A stretch of DNA of 64,000 bases from Liolophura sinensis. Its lineage: Eukaryota; Mollusca; Polyplacophora; Chitonida; Chitonidae. Positions within the stretch are counted from its first letter, which is position 1; the number at the start of each line of letters is the position of its first letter. The translations under genes and the position numbers were made by a program. The notes under the pieces are model-generated. The model was not told the origin of the DNA. It worked only from the letters and a program-made list of their open reading frames with translations, and did not search any database. Below are positions 1 through 64,000 of the stretch, piece after piece. The DNA lies in the NCBI RefSeq assembly GCF_032854445.1, contig NC_088304.1, positions 26,735,704 through 26,799,703 of the forward strand, read 5' to 3'.

Positions 1-12
1 ATGATTTTGCAG

Positions 13-59105
<59,093 letters not shown>

Positions 59106-59179
59106 TAGACGTAACATGTTAAAGGTATGAAGCACCCACATCTCAAAAGTTAGTGGGGTCACAGCGGAGACTTGAATAT

Positions 59180-59541
59180 CCTGTCTTTCAGTCTCTAGGA
59201 CACTTGATGCACGGGTTCCAGTCCAGCCTTGGACAGAGGCTTCGTTGATCGTTATGCTTTCGCTGCTCATAGGGGCATTAATGACAATAAGCCTGTCAGT
59301 GACGCTTGTGAGGTCATTTAAGTCAGTCAGTCTAATAATGCTCTTTGATGACCTGTCTTCTGCCAATATAGTGTGCATGTCTGCACATCACATCGAGAAG
59401 TTCATCATCAGCTTGCCAAAGGTCTGTGGTTTACCCCTGAAAACTCTGGGGTTATACCTCAATGTATTCATCAAACTGACCACCATTGGATAGGCACAAA
59501 ATCTGTATGTATGGCGTAAAATAACAATCAGATAAATAAAA
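59180..59541 (+). mobile_element. SINE-like family C
   Basis: Head-like TCTTTCAGTCTCTAGGACAC with CGGGTTCCAGTCC, core CTTGCCAAAGGTCTGTGGTT and ACTGACCACCATTGGATAGG, tail TATGGCGTAAAATAACAATC. Confidence 0.65.
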
Positions 59542-59775
59542 TGCAAGTTTGTTGGAGACCTCAGTACAGTGGCCGAGTGGTTACTGTATCCTTGTTTTAT
59601 TCAACAGACGAGGATGATTTCTTAGTATGGCCATATAAATCAACATAATATAGCTACGTGTATGTCAAGAACCGGTGGGCCCATTGTCAGTGTACAGTGT
59701 CTAGGTAATGAGGCATCTTGTGTTGTGTCCTTGGCGTGACTTATCATTGAGGAAGCACTACACATATACACCTCG

Positions 59776-60152
59776 TCCTTCCCAATGGCACAGTTGGTAG
59801 AGAATCGGCCTCGGGGGGTGGGGCGGTAGATCCAGGGTTAATCCTTGATCAAGTCACACCCAAGACCTTAAAAGAGGAAGTTGTAACTTCCTCAGTTGGT
59901 GCTTAGCGTGAAGGGGATAGTGCAACGACTGGTTGACCCGTATCAGTATAATGGCTCGGGCAGGGCAGCTTTCTGTACTTGCCTTCAGGAAGGCGTCTCA
60001 GTGAAGCAGCACTAGATAAAAGAGCGGTGGAAATCTGTCCTGCAACAAGGAGGCACATTACATGCACTCTAAGGACTCCTTTATCATCATATGACTGAAA
60101 AATTGTTATGTAAGATGTCAAACCTCAAGCACTCACTCACTCACTCACTCAT
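59776..60152 (+). mobile_element. SINE family B, full length
   Basis: CCTTCCCAATGGCACAGTTG head with a short G-rich insertion, the GAGGAAGTTGTAACTTCCTC near-palindrome, full body, and CAAGCACTCACTCACTCACT tail. Confidence 0.9.
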
Positions 60153-60584
60153 ATATATCTGGGGTAGTATATATCTCGTTATATATATATATAACTCGGG
60201 CTAGTTAGCCTGTGGTAAGATGACAGTGTCATCATCATGCGACTACAAATGATTTTGTTGAAAACTAAGTATGTTTATCCAGACTCAAACATATACATCT
60301 GTTTGGAAAGACATTACACATTTAGCTGAGGATTTTCTTCATGACCAATTGGAATCAGTGGAATTCACTGAATTGTTCTCTTTGGAAGCATATAAAATTG
60401 GAATACAACATTTTAGATCCTTGACTCTGTAGTGCTCGGAAGTGTTTCATAGGGTTGCTTCTGAGGGATCCAGTTGTTTACAGATTGTGTATTTCGTGTT
60501 ACCTTTTTTCTCACAATTCCTTCAGTTCCTTTTTTTAGCATTATTTTTTTTCTATATTTGGTCCAGCATGTATGTTGTCTTGTA

Positions 60585-60830
60585 TCTGCTGCATATTTTT
60601 AAGCTTTACTGTAATTCTTAAAATTTTTTGCATGTTTTTAAGGTTTTTGTTCAAGAATATTTTGAGGACATTATTCTGTGTAGATTGATAATACTATACT
60701 TGCTTGGGAAGCCCTGAAATCGGCAAGCCCAACCAGTGGAGATTTGTCTCAAAAATCAAAATGAAAGGTGCATAAATCAGACTGAAAATCGCTCTTTCGT
60801 ATGCGAGAAAGTTGTAAAATTAAAGTAAAG
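60585..60830 (+). repeat. Dispersed repeat family F, copy 3
   Basis: GACATTATTCTGTGTAGATT, AAGCCCTGAAATCGG, GATTTGTCTCAAAAATCAAA and CTGAAAATCGCTCTTTCGTA match 46280-46505 in order and strand. Confidence 0.7.
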
Positions 60831-61382
60831 GAAAAAATACAGAACATAGGTAAGATAGTGTAGTATTCTATATATATATATATATATGTACAAGGAGATT
60901 CTGAGATATCTGTGAGATGATTTTATCCCATGGCAGATTATACAATTAATGCTTTAATAATGGAAGAGATAACAGTGATTAAAAACAAAGCAACTTGAAA
61001 TGAAGAGAATAAAGTCTCGAACTGATCTGACTGGGATTAAGTGAAAAAAAAAACCAGGTTCAAGGATTATCAAGTGTATATGTTTAATAAAGGCAGAGGA
61101 TGTGAGAAGAAAACAAAGCACTTCTCACATGAGCAGAGTATAGAGATCAGAGTTATATATTTAGCTGAGGAAATGGCTAATTGTGGGTTTGGTGCAATTT
61201 GACTGTTCACAGTGAATCTTCACAATTCATTGATGTGTTCAGATTATACACGGAGAAATAAAAAAATAAAAAAACGATGAGGAGATGGAAGGCTTCAAGT
61301 TTTATAATGCAATCTTGATTAAATTGCTTTTAGTACTGGGAATACAAGCTGATTGATGAATAGAAAGCGCTTGACATTGTCT

Positions 61383-62350
61383 GGTGATGGTTGATGTTAG
61401 TGGATTATACAGTCCTATAAACTGTGAAGTGTATGTGCATCATCATTTGATATTAGTGGATTATACTGTCCTATAAACTGTGAAGTGTACGTGCATCATC
61501 ATTTGATGTTAGTGGATTATACAGTCCTATAAACTGTGAAGTGTTCGTGCATTATCATTTGATGTTACTCAATTATACTGTCCTATAAACTGTGACGTGT
61601 ATGTGCATCGTCATTTGATGTTAGTGGATTATACAGTCCTATAAACTGTGAAGTGTTCGTGCATTATCATTTGATGTTAGTGGATGTTACTGTCCTATAA
61701 ACTGTGTTATTTATATATTTATTTGATTGGTGTTTTACGCTGTACTCAAAAATATTTCACTTATACAACGGCGGCCAGCATTATGATGGGAGGAAACCGG
61801 GCAGAGCCCAGGGGAAACCTACGACCATCCACAGGTTGCTGGCAGACCTTCCCACGTACGGCCAGAGAGGAAGCCAGCATAAGCTGGACTTGAACTCACA
61901 GCGACCGCATTGGTGAGAGGCTCCTGAGTCATTACGCTACGCTAGCTCGCTAACCAACTGAGCCCTATAAACTGTGAAGTGTACGGGCATTATCATTTGA
62001 TGTTACTGGATTATACTGTCCTATAAACTGTGAAGTGTACGTGCATCATCATTTGATGTTAGTGGATTATACTGTCCTATAAACTGTGAAGTGTACGTGC
62101 ATCATCATTTGATGTTAGTGGATTATACTGTCCTATAAACTGTGAAGTGTACGTGCATCATCATTTGATGTTAGTGGATTATACGGTCCTATAAACTGTG
62201 AAGTGTACGTGCATCATCATTTGATGTTAGTGGATTATACGGTCCTATAAACTGTGAAGTGTACGTGCATTATCATTTGATGTTAGTGGATTATACAGTC
62301 CTATAAACTGTGAAGTGTACGTGCATCATCATTTGATGTTAGTGTTGATG
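61383..62350 (+). repeat. 57-bp minisatellite (~12 copies) interrupted by a SINE
   Basis: Units of TGATGTTAGTGGATTATACA plus GTCCTATAAACTGTGAAGTG and TACGTGCATCATCATTT. Variation is light (TTCGTGCATTATC, TTACTCAATTA). The array continues on both sides of a family A SINE. Confidence 0.95.
61707..61973 (-). mobile_element. SINE family A, full length, inserted in the 57-bp array
   Basis: Reverse family A copy with a 13-bp target duplication CCTATAAACTGTG at 61694-61706 and 61974-61986; both copies are array sequence, so the insertion postdates the start of amplification. Confidence 0.94.
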
Positions 62351-62377
62351 TTAGTTAGTACGTGCATGTTCTTAATT

Positions 62378-62530
62378 AGCTCCTCTGTGGCTGTGTTCAC
62401 ATCCAACTCATACTGGCCTCCTCTCCGGCTATAAATCTACATGGAAAAGTCTGGCAGCAACCTGCATATGGTAGTGGATTTCCCCTGGGCTCTGCCTTGA
62501 TTCTCCACAATGTTGGTTGCTTGGTCAATG
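62378..62530 (+). mobile_element. SINE family A, decayed
   Basis: AGCTCCTCTGTGGCTGTGTT, GGCCTCCTCTCCGGC, GGCAGCAACCTGCATATGG and TTTCCCCTGGGCTCTGCC. Tail missing. Confidence 0.7.
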
Positions 62531-62816
62531 TTTGATAACATATCTCTTTAATATGGGCCATTAACAGTGAGAAATTGTGTCGACATTTTGCGAGATATCC
62601 CCACTATTGAGGATTTCATCCTCTTGGAACAGGATGCTTTATAATGTGGATTCAAGCTGAAATTGAGTTGCTTCTGTCCCAGAACAAGTTTTGAGAATCT
62701 ACATGTACCTGTACCTTGGAAGAACATTTTTGGCAAACAGCAATCTGTACCTCCAATTTAACATTGATAAAATTAACATTACAGAGAAAATTCCATGCCT
62801 TTTAAGAAGGCTTTGA

Positions 62817-62962
62817 TGTATTTATTGATTTGATTTGCGTTTTACATCATACTTAAGAATACTTCACTCATACGACGGTAGTCAGCATTATGGTGGGAAA
62901 AAACTGAGCAGAGCCATGGGGAAACCCACATCCCCAGGCTGCTGGCAGACTTTCCCACTCAT
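62817..62962 (-). mobile_element. SINE family A, 5'-truncated, reverse
   Basis: TGTATTTATTGATTTGATTT tail side, CATCATACTTAAGAATACTT and GCATTATGGTGGGAAAAAAC, ending in GGCAGACTTTCCCACTC. Confidence 0.82.
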
Positions 62963-63394
62963 AAGACTTTGCTCAGGTGGACTAATGACACACGGTTCTG
63001 TTGTATTATCATCACCTTTAGTACTAAATGAAACATTCTCAATGAATTTAATACTGTAATTAATTAAGAGAACATTTTTCCCCAGCAGGAATTCTCAACA
63101 GGTACACTATATAGCTTATGGTGGGATTTATGCAGAAAGCTTGTCAGTCCAGTGGCAGGGTTATTGACATGATTGTTTCAGTTGGACTCGTTTGTCGGTG
63201 TTGGGCTAATTAATTTTGTTGTATTCATACTCATTAGTACAGAGTGGTTTGCAAGCCTGATGGATTAACATTTGTTCTGCAGATTACTGATCGGGATATT
63301 TTCACATTCACCTCTCTTCAGTTCCTTTTTGCAAGTACTACCTTCTGCCAGAGATTTGTTTGAAATTGTATAACTATAGGTTGGCAAGAAAATT

Positions 63395-63712
63395 GGGTCA
63401 ATCCTGGGTCGAGTTACACCTGAGGCTTTGAAAGAGGAAGTTGTAACTTCCTCGCTTGGCATTCAGGATGAAGGGGATAGTGCAACAACTTGTTGACCCG
63501 TATCAGTATGGCTCAGGCAAGGCAACTTACTTGCCTTTGGTAGGTCGTCTCAGTGAAGCAGCACTAGATAAAAGAGCGGCGGAAATTCGTCCTGCAACAA
63601 GGAGGTATACAACATGCAATCTAAGGATTCCTTCATTGTCATGTAACTGAAAAATTGTGAAGTATGACATTAAACGCCAAGCACTCACTCATTCCCTCAC
63701 TCACTCACTCAA
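63395..63712 (+). mobile_element. SINE family B, 5'-truncated
   Basis: From TCAATCCTGGGTCGAG (B-box region) through the GAGGAAGTTGTAACTTCCTC palindrome to a long CTCACTCATTCCCTCACTCA tail. Confidence 0.9.
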
Positions 63713-64000
63713 TGTGTAACCCCAGCAAGCATGTTGAGGATGTCATCTCTAGGATTACATCTTCAGATGCAAATATCTGCGTTTAATATGCTGCTGCAAT
63801 GTTTCATGACTTTTTAGGTGTGTGGCAATAAGTAATGGATTTTGAGGGAGTACAAAATTTGGTTGGCTTTATTTACTTGGTTTTGTTCTTGCAAGATCGA
63901 GTTACACTTTAATGGACAAATGAACCTTATGCAGTTCATGTACCTTGATTTTGTTTAATCGTTGGCATTAGTCTGCCTAAGGAGTGACTAGTGTTTTAAT

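Noticed and set aside
63250-63360. Candidate next BLTP2 exon after a TTCTGCAG acceptor at about 63282
   Set aside because: The following sequence does not encode the expected NSVDWGDLNLVLP-like block and has stops in the required frame.

Overview
The window is animal nuclear DNA, AT-rich, with long introns. It is very probably from a mollusc or another lophotrochozoan. That guess rests on several dispersed tRNA-derived SINE families (one ending in a CACCAATCAAATAAATA-type tail, another in GACGTTAAACCCCAAGCACTCACTCA) and on frequent ACATGT/TACATGTA motifs. I cannot fix the species. There are no operons, bacterial signals or CRISPR arrays.

One gene runs along the + strand from end to end: the orthologue of BLTP2 (KIAA0100 in human, Hobbit in Drosophila, SABRE in plants, Fmp27/Hob in yeast). 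I can join 37 consecutive exons between 13 and 59072. All have GT-AG borders and their phases fit throughout, giving 4344 nt or 1448 codons without a stop. They cover the middle and C-terminal parts of the protein, including the PWWDK (Fmp27 GFWDK-type) region, the RTASKYDDC block, the coiled coil and the MMGFFFPG block. The 5' exons lie before base 1 and the last exons lie beyond base 64000, so neither promoter nor polyadenylation site is present. BLTP2 proteins are long bridge-like lipid-transfer proteins that carry lipids at ER-plasma membrane contacts.

Layout: 1-16 kb holds exons 1-15 with short introns and many SINEs. 16-38.8 kb holds exons 16-35, with introns swollen by minisatellites (22-, 42-, 47-, 23-, ~45- and 28-bp units). 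38.8-58.0 kb is a single 19.3-kb intron containing a 4.7-kb array of a 48-bp unit plus smaller arrays and dispersed repeats. 58.0-59.1 kb holds exons 36-37. 59.1-64 kb is the start of the next intron. Tandem arrays make up roughly a quarter of the window.

The most unusual signal is that several intronic minisatellites are copies of the gene's own splice junctions. The exon end plus 5' splice site is repeated after exons 1, 15, 26 and 33, and the 3' splice site plus exon start is repeated before exon 23. In three of these cases the units nearest the exon are multiples of three and stop-free, so use of a duplicated splice site would insert 14, 28, 29 or 42 residues in frame. This could be a way of generating length variants of a lipid-transfer rod, or simply neutral VNTR growth. 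RNA data would decide. Other notable items are a ~220-bp TA-flanked MITE nested in a SINE, a SINE inserted into a 57-bp array, and a single-copy relative of the 4.7-kb array unit 13 kb downstream.
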